NCBI GenBank assembly: GCA_945869195.1
Contig: CAMBNV010000005.1
Location: 124,001 to 188,000, forward strand
Length of the DNA stretch: 64,000 nucleotides
Reading direction: 5' to 3'
Source: Gemmatimonas phototrophica
GTDB lineage: Bacteria; Gemmatimonadota; Gemmatimonadetes; Gemmatimonadales; Gemmatimonadaceae
Shown here: one piece after another, positions 1 to 7,237 of the stretch
Numbering within the stretch: position 1 is the first letter of the stretch
Layout of the letters: each line of letters begins with the position of its first letter
Made by a program: the position numbers and the translations under genes
The notes under the pieces: generated by a model
Database searches by the model: none
What the model was told of the DNA's origin: nothing
The model's input: the letters and a program-made list of their open reading frames with translations, nothing else

Positions 1-722
1 GGCACAATGCGAGGGTCGGCCGTGAGCAGGCCGTCGACGTCGGTCCAGATCTCGATCGCCTCGGCCTCCATCGCCGCCCCGAGGAGTGACGCGGAGTAGT
101 CGGAGCCGCCGCGGCCCAGCGTCGTGGTCACGCCCTGCGCCGTCGCCCCGATGAAACCGCCAAGAACCGGCACCTTTCCCTCGCGCACGAGCGGAAGGAG
201 ATGCACGCGGCAGGCGATCGCGATCTCGTCGGGACGCGGCTCGGCCCGTCCAAAATCGTCAGAGGTGGTCATGAGGAGGCGCGCGTCGACGAAGACGGCG
301 GGCACGCCAATGCGCGCGAGCGCGGCGACGACGATCGGCGCCGATAGGCGCTCGCCGATCGAGGACACCGCATCGAGCGAACGCGGCGTGGCATCGCCAA
401 GGACCGAGAGCGCCTCGGCGAGGTGGGCGAGTTCGTCAAAGAGCAAGCCGGTGTCGGTGACGAGCGCAACGTCAGCCCCGACCCCGAGGGCGCCGATGGC
501 AGCGAAGTGACTCGCGCGCAGTTCTTCGACGATTGACAGCGCCACGATGAGCTGTCCTGCCGCTGCTTGGTGGCCGATCTCGAAAAGACGGTTGGTCGTC
601 CCGGCGAGCGCGGAGACGACGACGACGGGCGCATGCGGCAGACGGGCGCGCACAATCCCCGCCGTGCGCGCGATCGCCTCGGCGTCCCCTACCGACGTGC
701 CGCCGAACTTCGCGATGATCAC
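1..722 (-). CDS. lysC: Aspartate kinase, N-terminal part (runs off the left edge)
   Basis: Aspartokinase phosphorylates aspartate, the first step of the lysine/diaminopimelate, threonine and methionine pathways. The 240 visible residues hold the kinase core: KFGGTSVG at residues 5-12, a SIGERLSA segment near 121, and GRGGSDYSA at 203-211, all family motifs for nucleotide and aspartate binding. The regulatory ACT domains would lie beyond base 1. The GTG start at 722 overlaps the asd stop by four bases (GTGA), which points to translational coupling with asd. No frame damage is seen. Confidence 0.93.
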   Translation of the reverse strand, partial: MIIAKFGGTSVGDAEAIARTAGIVRARLPHAPVVVVSALAGTTNRLFEIGHQAAAGQLIVALSIVEELRASHFAAIGALGVGADVALVTDTGLLFDELAHLAEALSVLGDATPRSLDAVSSIGERLSAPIVVAALARIGVPAVFVDARLLMTTSDDFGRAEPRPDEIAIACRVHLLPLVREGKVPVLGGFIGATAQGVTTTLGRGGSDYSASLLGAAMEAEAIEIWTDVDGLLTADPRIV

Positions 723-1786
723 ACGCGCACCGGCGGCATCCAGGCGAGTCGTCCAGTGGCCGCAAGTAGCTCGGCGTTGAGGATCGATCCGCCGGCGGCG
801 CCCCGAATGGTGTTATGCCCCATCGCGACGAACTTGAGATCGAACAGACGGTCCTCGCGCAGACGGCCCACCGTGACCGTCATTCCGTTCCCAGTCATCG
901 CGTCGCGACGCGGCTGCGGGCGATCCAGGGCGTCGGTGACGAACACCGGCTGTTCCGGCGCCGACGGCAGTCCGCGCACCGATGCCGCGCCCCGCCAGGC
1001 CCGAAGTACTTCAAGGGCACCGGCGACGTCGGGGGTGCGCGCGAACCGCGCCGAAATCGCCACCGTGTGCCCGTGCTCGACTGGCACGCGGTTGGCGTGG
1101 GCACTCACGACGAACGGTGCCGGGGTGACCGACGCGCCGGTGCAGACCCCAAGGATCTTCTGGATCTCCTGCTCCAGCTTGGCCTCCTCGTCGGCGATGT
1201 ACGGGATGACGTTCCCGAGAATGTCGAGTGAAGGAACTCCTGGATACCCGGCGCCTGAGACCGCCTGCATCGTTGAGAGGAACAGTTCGGTGAGCCCGAA
1301 CACCGCATGCAATGGCGCCAGGGCCATCGCCGCGACGGTCGCTGCACAGTTCGCGTTGGTGACGACGCCGCCCGTCCAGCCGCGCGCGCGCTGTGCGTCC
1401 AGAAGTGCCAGATGATCCGCATTCACTTCGGGGATCACGAGCGGGACGTCGGGTTCCATCCGAAAGTTCTTCGCGTTGCTGAGCACGAATCGGCCGTCGC
1501 GCGCAAAGGCGGGCTCCATCTCGGCGGCCGCCGCCGCGTCGAGCGCGGAGAAGACGAGCGACGAGCGCACCGTGGCCGGATCGCAGCGCGTGACCGTCAT
1601 CGCGGCGACGCGCTCGGGCATGGTGCCCTCGATCGAGCGTGTCACGCTCCCATAGCGTTGGCCGGCCGACCGTTCCGAGGCCGCGACTTCCGCTACCCGG
1701 AACCACGGATGATCCTCGAGAAGGCGGATGAAGGTCTGGCCCACGGCGCCGGTGGCACCAAGGACAGCGACGGGTAGTCTGGACAC
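719..1786 (-). CDS. asd: Aspartate-semialdehyde dehydrogenase
   Basis: Makes aspartate semialdehyde from aspartyl phosphate with NADPH, directly after aspartokinase. 355 residues. The NADP-binding motif GATGAVGQ is at 10-17 and the catalytic cysteine is Cys147 in TNANCAA. The sequence SGAGYPG near 208 and the overall form resemble the archaeal/yeast-type ASADH subfamily rather than the E. coli type (subfamily is my judgement). It sits between the M20 peptidase gene and lysC and shares a GTGA overlap with lysC, so all three are probably co-transcribed. Confidence 0.93.
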   Translation of the reverse strand: MSRLPVAVLGATGAVGQTFIRLLEDHPWFRVAEVAASERSAGQRYGSVTRSIEGTMPERVAAMTVTRCDPATVRSSLVFSALDAAAAAEMEPAFARDGRFVLSNAKNFRMEPDVPLVIPEVNADHLALLDAQRARGWTGGVVTNANCAATVAAMALAPLHAVFGLTELFLSTMQAVSGAGYPGVPSLDILGNVIPYIADEEAKLEQEIQKILGVCTGASVTPAPFVVSAHANRVPVEHGHTVAISARFARTPDVAGALEVLRAWRGAASVRGLPSAPEQPVFVTDALDRPQPRRDAMTGNGMTVTVGRLREDRLFDLKFVAMGHNTIRGAAGGSILNAELLAATGRLAWMPPVRV

Positions 1787-1856
1787 GAGACGGAGCAGTT
1801 AAGGAAAGTGAGAAGAAAGTGGGGAGCCGCGCAGCCGATCCCTCGTGATGCGCGCC

Positions 1857-2849
1857 CTACGCCAGCAGCGTGCGAACCAGTGTCAGGTAGGCGTCCACGC
1901 TTGCGCGGAGTTCCGCCTCATCGACGAACTCCTCGATCGTATGGGCGACGTGGATCGACCCCGGACCAAAGAGCAACGGTGTTCCCCAGTTTCCGAGGAG
2001 TGGAATGTCGGAGGTGTAAGCCACCGGCGCGGACTTGAAGCCCGGCACCGTGTGAAAGTGCTGGGCCGGGATGAACGAGCCGTACTCGAGATCGGCGCGC
2101 CCCGCCGCCCACGCGTCGAGCGTCTGCTTCACCGGAGTGACGTCGCCGACGAGGCGGATCATCATCTCGGCCTCGCAGGCGCCGGGCACGATGTTCGCTT
2201 CGGTGCCGCCGCGGATTAGGCCGACGTTGACGGTGGTGGGACCGAGGATGTCGTCGACGGGCAACGGCAGTGCTTCGAGTTCCGGCAGCAGCCGCAGCAT
2301 CGGCGTGATTGCCGAGTCGCCAAGGTGCGGATACGCCGAGTGCGCCTCACGGCCACGCGTGCGCACGATCACGCGTTGCGCGCCCTTGCAACCGGACGCG
2401 AGGATACTCTCGGTCGGTTCGCCGTTAATCAACCAGCGGCTTGTTGCTGGCAACTGATTGGCGAGGCGTGCGCCGTCGGAGCCCCGCTCCTCGCCGACGA
2501 CCAGCAGCAGGTCGACTCGTTCTTCGCCGGAGTTGGCGAGCGCCTCAGCGGCGACCATCATCGCGGCGGCAATGCCTTTGGCATCGCATGCGCCACGACC
2601 GAACAGTTTACCACCAGCGCGCTTGGGCGGCAGGTAGGGCGGAACGGTGTCGAGGTGAGTGGAGAGCGTCACACCGCCCCCTTTCCGGGACGCCCAGACG
2701 TTGCCCCGTCCTGGCGTGACCTCTTGCACCATCACATTCCAGTCGCGCGCGACGAGCCATCGGGCAACAAAGTCGACCGCGTTCCCTTCGTCGCGTGTCG
2801 TAGAGGGGATTGCGAGGAGCTCAGCGGCGAGCGAGACGACGTCGGTCAT
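1857..2849 (-). CDS. M20 family metallopeptidase/deacylase (DapE/ArgE/LysK-like)
   Basis: A 330-residue zinc-dependent amidohydrolase. Visible M20 residues: His65 and Asp67 in STHLDTVP, Asp89 in GACDAKG, Glu120/Glu121 in VVGEERGS, Glu144, and a C-terminal His in GSIHVAH. I chose the ATG at 2849 because TTGAGGG lies just upstream; an upstream start would add 13 unconserved residues. M20 members remove acyl groups from amino acids or peptides. Placement directly before asd and lysC suggests succinyl- or acetyl-diaminopimelate deacylation (DapE-like), but acetylornithine deacetylase or LysK activity cannot be excluded. Confidence 0.85.
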   Translation of the reverse strand: MTDVVSLAAELLAIPSTTRDEGNAVDFVARWLVARDWNVMVQEVTPGRGNVWASRKGGGVTLSTHLDTVPPYLPPKRAGGKLFGRGACDAKGIAAAMMVAAEALANSGEERVDLLLVVGEERGSDGARLANQLPATSRWLINGEPTESILASGCKGAQRVIVRTRGREAHSAYPHLGDSAITPMLRLLPELEALPLPVDDILGPTTVNVGLIRGGTEANIVPGACEAEMMIRLVGDVTPVKQTLDAWAAGRADLEYGSFIPAQHFHTVPGFKSAPVAYTSDIPLLGNWGTPLLFGPGSIHVAHTIEEFVDEAELRASVDAYLTLVRTLLA

Positions 2850-2905
2850 GCCCTCAAACTTACACTGTTGGCGGCGCGGCACTCTCATCGCATTTCACAA
2901 CCCGC

Positions 2906-2934
2906 TTGCCCAGAGCCCTCGCCTCGCCTACCCT
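2906..2934 (+). promoter_or_regulatory. Probable promoter of tRNA-Gly
   Basis: TTGCCC at 2906-2911, a 17-base spacer and TACCCT at 2929-2934. Transcription would start about 2 to 4 bases before the mature 5' end of the tRNA. Same layout as the tRNA-Val promoter at 59204. Confidence 0.55.
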
Positions 2935-2943
2935 TCGCTCTAT

Positions 2944-3016
2944 GCGGGAATAGCTCAGTTGGTAGAGCACAACCTTGCCAAGGTTGGGGTCGCGGGTTCG
3001 AGTCCCGTTTCCCGCT
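2944..3016 (+). tRNA. tRNA-Gly(GCC)
   Basis: Complete cloverleaf of 73 bases: acceptor GCGGGAA paired with TTCCCGC, D arm GCTC/GAGC, anticodon loop TTGCCAA with GCC between CAACC and GGTTG, and T arm GCGGG/CCCGT with TTCGAGT. CCA is not encoded. Followed at 3049 by a strong hairpin with a T run. Confidence 0.97.
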
Positions 3017-3048
3017 CTGACGTCGGCTGTCGTTGATTTTGTCTCGTG

Positions 3049-3083
3049 CGGGAGCGGCGGCGCGCCGCTCCCGTTCGTTTTTT
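3049..3083 (+). terminator. Intrinsic terminator after tRNA-Gly
   Basis: Perfect 11-bp inverted repeat (3049-3059 with 3063-3073), a three-base loop, then TTCGTTTTTT. The T run ends only five bases before the mature 5' end of tRNA-Leu, so tRNA-Leu has no obvious room for its own promoter downstream of it. Confidence 0.75.
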
Positions 3084-3088
3084 CCCTG

Positions 3089-3175
3089 GCCGGGGTGGCG
3101 AAATTGGCTAGACGCGACGGACTTAAAATCCGTTGGGAGGAGACTCCCATGTGGGTTCGATCCCCACCCCCGGCA
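3089..3175 (+). tRNA. tRNA-Leu(UAA)
   Basis: 87-base class II tRNA with a long variable arm. Acceptor GCCGGGG pairs with CCCCGGC, the anticodon loop CTTAAAA carries TAA, the variable arm is TTGGGAGGAGACTCCCAT, and the T arm is GTGGG/CCCAC with TTCGATC. From the anticodon stem to just past the 3' end it is repeated at 12393-12457, which makes this the probable integration target of the island that follows. Confidence 0.97.
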
Positions 3176-3180
3176 CTCTG
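3116..3180 (+). repeat. Left 65-bp direct repeat (attachment-site-like) inside tRNA-Leu
   Basis: Matches 12393-12457 with two mismatches (g/a at 3120, g/c at 3151) over 65 bp, then diverges at once on both sides. It starts in the anticodon stem and ends five bases past the tRNA, the usual extent of a tyrosine-integrase attachment core. Confidence 0.85.
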
Positions 3181-3200
3181 AACGGACAACAGGTTAGCGC

Positions 3201-3240
3201 ACAACAGGGGGACTCTTCATAGGTTCCCCTGTTGTCTCTT
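3201..3240 (+). terminator. Weak hairpin terminator after tRNA-Leu
   Basis: A 10-bp stem, ACAACAGGGG (3201-3210) with CCCCTGTTGT (3226-3235), followed by CTCTTTG. The T run is poor, so termination is only likely. It is the first sequence of the island. From here to 3613 no gene is recognisable; short open frames on both strands look like noise. Confidence 0.45.
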
Positions 3241-3391
3241 TGTCCATGGGTTTGGCCATTCAGCCAGCGCGGACGCCGGTGACGCGAACAGGGTCGCCAT
3301 CTGCCGTCTGAGCGCTGCGGCCGCCAGTGCCGCGTCATTCACACCCTGGATCCGCGGTGGCGGGAAGGTGGAACAAGGCCGTTCCGAGCGT

Positions 3392-3450
3392 GCGCACGGT
3401 GACCGGCGTCCATGCGCACGGTGACCGGCGTCCATGTGCGAGGTGACCGG
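3392..3450. repeat. Short tandem repeat, 22-bp unit
   Basis: The unit GCGCACGGTGACCGGCGTCC plus AT occurs twice in perfect tandem (3392-3413, 3414-3435), and a third degenerate partial copy follows from 3436. It lies in the gene-free first 430 bp of the island. Confidence 0.8.
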
Positions 3451-3613
3451 GCGTGGGTGACTTCGTCAAGCCTGACGCAGGCCCGCAGCGCCGAGTTCGG
3501 CCCTGCACTTGGGCATTCGGCCGAGCTCGTCCGGAATCTCTTGCACCAACAGCATGGGACCGCCGAGGCGGTGACCACCGCGGCGACGCTGCTGACAACC
3601 GAATCGCTCCTGA

Positions 3614-3979
3614 TTACTTACCGGGATCCGCCTGGCATGTGCGAAGGAGGCCAAACTTGTTCTTGAGGATGCGCAACCCACCCGGGGCAATGCCGCGATA
3701 CTGAATGGTGAACTTGCGTCGCTCGCCCGCCTTCGGCGCCGCGTTGCGCGAAATGCGCAGGCGATCGGCGTCGTGCGTGAATCGCACTCGTGCGCCTGCC
3801 GAAATGAGGCTCGTGACGCGCATCCCCTTGCGATCGTTCTCCGTCGCAGGGTCGAGGGCCTCCACACCCGACTCCCGCGGATACCTGTCCACCGGTGAGT
3901 CTCAGGCCGCGGCGCTGGCAGACACGAAGCAGACGACTGCAACGCTCAGGAACTTCGACCGGCTGTGCCGTGCGATCAT
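3614..3979 (-). pseudogene. Broken N-terminal fragment of an exported M1-like aminopeptidase
   Basis: From the ATG at 3979 the frame reads a signal peptide (M-I-A-R then a hydrophobic core ending ASAAA), hits TGA at 3902-3904, and then stays open in the same frame to 3614. The second part contains RFTHDADRLRI and FTIQYRGIAPGGLRI, which resemble the N-terminal beta domain of M1-family aminopeptidases (the V-Y-H-G-V-P..G-L-x-I segment). It then ends after an unrelated tail and lacks the HExxH catalytic domain. A ribosome binding site (GGAAGCGAG) precedes the ATG. Read as a gene killed by a nonsense change and a 3' deletion. The M1 assignment is from motif memory and is moderate. Confidence 0.6.
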
Positions 3980-4026
3980 CTGTGTTCTCGCTTCCTAAGT
4001 AGTGCGGTGGCGGTGGAGCTGACCTG

Positions 4027-4518
4027 TCAGCGCTCCCGGATTCGTGCGCTGCACTTGATTTCCACACGGGCCGCGGGCCGTGGGAGTTCGGTCACCGCGA
4101 GCGTGGCACGCGCCGGTGGATCGACGCGAAAGAACTCGATGTACACGGCATTCATCGCGGCGTAGTCGGCCATGTCCTTGAGGAAGACCGTGCACTCGTC
4201 CACATCGGCCATGGTCGCGCCGGCGGCCTGCAACGACGTCTTGATGTTCTCGAGCGTCTGGCGCGTCTGAGGAGTGACACCACCATCTACGATATCCTGC
4301 GTTCCGGGTTTGATGCCGGTCATTCCAGAGACGAACACCTGGTCGCCGGAATGGATGGCCACCGAATAGGCCGCGACTAGCGGTGCGATTCCCGACGGGT
4401 TGATGACTTGCCGGCCAGAGGCCAGCGCGACCGCCAGTGCCGGACCGGGTGCGTCTGTGCAAGCAGCGATCGCGAGCGCGGCCCCCGATGCGATGAGTCC
4501 CCGCGTGGCGGCGGTCAC
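4027..4518 (-). CDS. RidA/YjgF-family protein with a lipoprotein signal
   Basis: 163 residues from the GTG at 4518, which overlaps the stop of the upstream hydrolase gene (GTGA). Residues 1-20 form a lipoprotein signal ending in IAAC (Cys20); the RidA domain covers about 40-163. RidA enzymes hydrolyse reactive enamine/imine intermediates, and their key arginine is present as Arg137 in PARATLAV; ELPRPAARVEI matches the family C-terminus. Classical RidA is cytoplasmic, so an exported, lipid-anchored form is unusual. Coupling to the MBL-fold hydrolase suggests a shared extracytoplasmic role, substrate unknown. Confidence 0.82.
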   Translation of the reverse strand: MTAATRGLIASGAALAIAACTDAPGPALAVALASGRQVINPSGIAPLVAAYSVAIHSGDQVFVSGMTGIKPGTQDIVDGGVTPQTRQTLENIKTSLQAAGATMADVDECTVFLKDMADYAAMNAVYIEFFRVDPPARATLAVTELPRPAARVEIKCSARIRER

Positions 4519-5480
4519 TTGCGCGCTCCCACCACGATCGGTTCGAACCATTTCGGAAAGAGGTAGCGGCTCGACGGCGCCGCCGTGGCCACTTCCTGCT
4601 GGAATCGCTTCCGGTCGGCGAGCGCGGCGGCCGAGGGTTTCGGATCGCCGTAGGCGTCGGCGTGGCTGGGGATCACGAGCGCCGGCTTGCCGAGCGCGCG
4701 CATGAGGCGGCCGGTGAAATCGTGCACCTCGAGCCGCTGGCTGTTGGCGCCGACGAGGGCAATGTCGGGCCGGAGCCCTTCCATCTCGCGCTCGATGTAG
4801 TTCATCGAGCCCATGATCAGGATCTCGTGTCCCGCGATGCGCAGCAGGTAGGCGAGGTTGCCGCCTTCGACATAATCCTTGCGGCGGAGCGGTGCCTTGA
4901 GGCCGCGCGGCGCGGTGCCGACGATGCCGCGCGTGTTGTTGTAGTAGTGCTTCTTGTCCAGCGCGCTGTGAATGTTGGGAATCACACGCAGGGAGAAATC
5001 GCCGAACTCGTAATCCTCGCCGCCAATCACCGTGATGAGGGAACTGTCGGTGACGCCGTAGGCGCGAGCGAGGTTGGCCGCCGTCTCGTGGCCGATAATC
5101 GTCGCGCCGGTCTTGCGGGAGATGTAGCCCGCGTCGAGTGCGTGATCCGAGTGTCCGTGCGTGATCACGATGTAGTCGGCCCGCGTCACGTGCTGGCTGA
5201 TCAGCGCGGTGTCGGCCGGGTAGAGCGCCTCGGGGGCCGGCCCGTCGGCCTGCGTTGCGGAGTTCGTCCACCGCGCGAACTGGGTGAGGAATGGGTCGAC
5301 CAGGATGATCTTCTTCCCGTCGGTGATCTCCCAGCCGGCGTTGCCCAGGTAGGTGAGGCGAACCTCGCCAGTGTTGAGCGCGGCGCCCGCGGGGGCCGAT
5401 TTCGCCGGTTGGCCATGGGCCGCCATCGAGACGATTGCTATGAGCAGGCCTCCGATGGCGCTCGTCAGTCGTCGATGCAT
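4515..5480 (-). CDS. Exported metallo-beta-lactamase-fold hydrolase (UlaG-like)
   Basis: 321 residues from the ATG at 5480, chosen because GGGAG lies five bases upstream; a TTG 12 bases earlier is weaker. Residues 1-23 look like a signal peptide ending AHG. The zinc motif HGHSDH is at 108-113, with DPFL near 62-65 typical of the metal-dependent hydrolase branch that includes UlaG. The C-terminal PSHADAYG is probably part of the metal site. Substrate unknown. Overlaps the RidA-like lipoprotein gene by four bases, so both are made together. Confidence 0.85.
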   Translation of the reverse strand: MHRRLTSAIGGLLIAIVSMAAHGQPAKSAPAGAALNTGEVRLTYLGNAGWEITDGKKIILVDPFLTQFARWTNSATQADGPAPEALYPADTALISQHVTRADYIVITHGHSDHALDAGYISRKTGATIIGHETAANLARAYGVTDSSLITVIGGEDYEFGDFSLRVIPNIHSALDKKHYYNNTRGIVGTAPRGLKAPLRRKDYVEGGNLAYLLRIAGHEILIMGSMNYIEREMEGLRPDIALVGANSQRLEVHDFTGRLMRALGKPALVIPSHADAYGDPKPSAAALADRKRFQQEVATAAPSSRYLFPKWFEPIVVGARK

Positions 5481-5590
5481 GCCGTCTCCCAAAAGGAATT
5501 TTGTCTGCCAGAATATACTGCGCGACAGCCAGCCATGGTCGCCGGATTATCGCGTAGCCGCCGATTCACCTTGCGCCTAGCTTTGGCATT

Positions 5591-6748
5591 ATGAAAACGA
5601 TTCTCTTCGGCTCCGCGGCCACGCGCTTCGCGCTCGCTCTCGCGGGCGGCGCCACGCTTGCCCTCCAGCAGGGGGCGCCGCGCGGATTCGATCGTGTGCT
5701 GCTCCTCGAATCCACGAGTGAGACCTCGGCGAGCGCGAGCCTCGGCGACGTGGACGGCAACGGCACCCTCGACGTGGTCCTGGCCAAGGGCCGGCACTGG
5801 CCGCTCAAGAACGTGATCCTGCGCAACGATGGCAAGGGGCACTTCACGACCGAGAAGCTCGCGGACGCGCCCGATCGGACGTATTCCGCCGCGATCGCCG
5901 ATTTCGATGGCGACGGTGACCTCGACATCGTCGTGAGCAACGACAGCCCCGACAGGAAGCTCATCTACCTGAACGATGGCACGGGACATTTTCTCGTCAG
6001 CAGCACGTTCGGCGATCCCGACTGGAATACGCGGTATGTGACCGTGGCCGACCTGAACGGCGACAAGCGCCCCGATCTGATCGTCGCCAACCGGAGTTCG
6101 AATCCGGCCGCGCCTCGACCGAGTTTTGTCTGTCTCAACGACGGCAAAGGGGTGTTTCCGTCGTGCGCGCCGCTCGCGACGCAGTCGGCCACGATCATCG
6201 TCGCGGCAGATCTGGACGGGGACGGCACGATTGACCTCTTCGTCCCGCACCGCGACGGCAGACAAAACCTGATCTTCTGGAACGACGGTAGCGGCAAGTT
6301 CACTGCGGCGCCGGCCTCTGTTGGGCCGGCGGTGTCGCAGGTCCGAGCGGCCGCGGCAGGCGACATTAATGGCGATGGCATCATCGACCTCGTGGTGGGC
6401 GATGAGAAGAACGGGATGTTCATTTACCTCGGCGCCGGCAAGCGCACGTTCGAGGCGCCCGTCGCGCTCGGTAGCGGATCGGGCGCGCCATTTGCGGTCG
6501 GGCTGGCCGACATGAACCGCGACGGCAAGCCCGATATCATCGTCGGTCGTCAGGAAGCGGTAGGGTCAGTGTTCTTCAACCTCGGTACCGGGCGTATGCC
6601 GAAGTTCTCGGACAGGCCGTGGGGCGATGGCAAGGGCTCGGTCTACGGCGTCGCGATCGGCGACCTGGACGGCGATGGCTGGCCCGACATTGCCGCCGCC
6701 CGCTCGGAAGCGCCGAACGGGGTCTGGTTCAACGGGCCCCTGCGATGA
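5591..6748 (+). CDS. Secreted FG-GAP/VCBS-repeat protein (seven-bladed propeller)
   Basis: 385 residues with an N-terminal signal peptide (1 to about 25). Seven Asp-rich calcium-binding repeats of the form DxDGDGxxD can be read at about residues 52, 104, 153, 207, 258, 307 and 358, spaced as in an integrin-type beta-propeller. No catalytic domain is seen; binding or adhesion outside the cell is the likely role. The stop codon overlaps a new ATG (ATGA, 6745-6748), the start of a gene cut off by an IS91-type remnant. Confidence 0.88.
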   Translation: MKTILFGSAATRFALALAGGATLALQQGAPRGFDRVLLLESTSETSASASLGDVDGNGTLDVVLAKGRHWPLKNVILRNDGKGHFTTEKLADAPDRTYSAAIADFDGDGDLDIVVSNDSPDRKLIYLNDGTGHFLVSSTFGDPDWNTRYVTVADLNGDKRPDLIVANRSSNPAAPRPSFVCLNDGKGVFPSCAPLATQSATIIVAADLDGDGTIDLFVPHRDGRQNLIFWNDGSGKFTAAPASVGPAVSQVRAAAAGDINGDGIIDLVVGDEKNGMFIYLGAGKRTFEAPVALGSGSGAPFAVGLADMNRDGKPDIIVGRQEAVGSVFFNLGTGRMPKFSDRPWGDGKGSVYGVAIGDLDGDGWPDIAAARSEAPNGVWFNGPLR

Positions 6749-6802
6749 GTTCGCGCTTCCGGCCGCTCGCCATCGCGCTGCTCCTCTTCCTGTCGGATAG
6801 GA
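6745..6802 (+). pseudogene. Truncated secreted-protein gene, cut by the IS91-type remnant
   Basis: The ATG at 6745 overlaps the preceding stop (ATGA) and encodes MSSRFRPLAIALLLFLSD, a good start of a signal peptide. After about 19 codons the frame enters the repeat that begins at 6800 and is shared with 10168-10375, so the rest of the gene has been replaced. The lost partner was probably co-translated with the propeller protein. Confidence 0.6.
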
Positions 6803-7016
6803 GTTTATCGGGATCGGGAGTATGGCGCGCCGCGGCACGCGGCGCCACCAGCCCGCGCGCCGCCCAGGTGGGGTCTGTCACCCCTCTGTCCCCCCTCTGT
6901 CGCCTCTCTGTCGGCCGTCTCTCCGCGTCGCGGGTCATCCGGTCGGCTCCGCGGCGGGTCGTCGCCCCCTGACGCCCGACCGATGTGAGATCGCCGCGCC
7001 CGCCAACGGGCCCCGA
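6800..7016. repeat. IS91-type 3'-end repeat, copy A
   Basis: About 217 bp nearly identical to 10168-10375, from GGAGTTT through ATCGGGATCGGGAGTATGGC to GGGCCCCGA. It contains CCCCTCTGTC short repeats that vary in number. It covers the last part and 3' flank of the transposase remnant annotated on the minus strand. Confidence 0.85.
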
Positions 7017-7196
7017 CCAGTGAGCCGGCGGGCGCCGCATTCCGCGGCGTCGGTTGGCGTACCATCCGTAGTACCGCCTGGTCACGTGGCCTTGGTCGGG
7101 GATGTGGACCAGGACCCGCGCCAGGAACTCCAGGGGGTTGACGGTCTCAGGTCCCGCCGTCGGACCCTCGGACTTGTCAGAGCGATAGCTCACTGC
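6806..7196 (-). pseudogene. IS91-family (Y2) transposase, C-terminal remnant
   Basis: Reading leftward from 7196 the frame gives YRSDKSEGPTAG, then NPLEFLARVLVHIPDQGHV and RRYYGWYANRRRGMRR, a conserved block near the C-terminus of IS91/IS801-type rolling-circle transposases. The catalytic Tyr-containing part and the 5' end are missing. The remnant runs into the repeat that recurs at 10168. It faces the propeller gene and has truncated the short gene starting at 6745. Confidence 0.7.
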
Positions 7197-7237
7197 CTTT
7201 TTCTCGATATACTCAAGACAACAAACACTCATCGCTA

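Noticed and set aside
3392-3450. CRISPR array
   Set aside because: The repeats are contiguous without spacers and only two full copies exist.
3217-3598. Short open frames in the first part of the island
   Set aside because: They are shared by tandem repeats and GC-rich frames on both strands, with no start signal, family or codon pattern.
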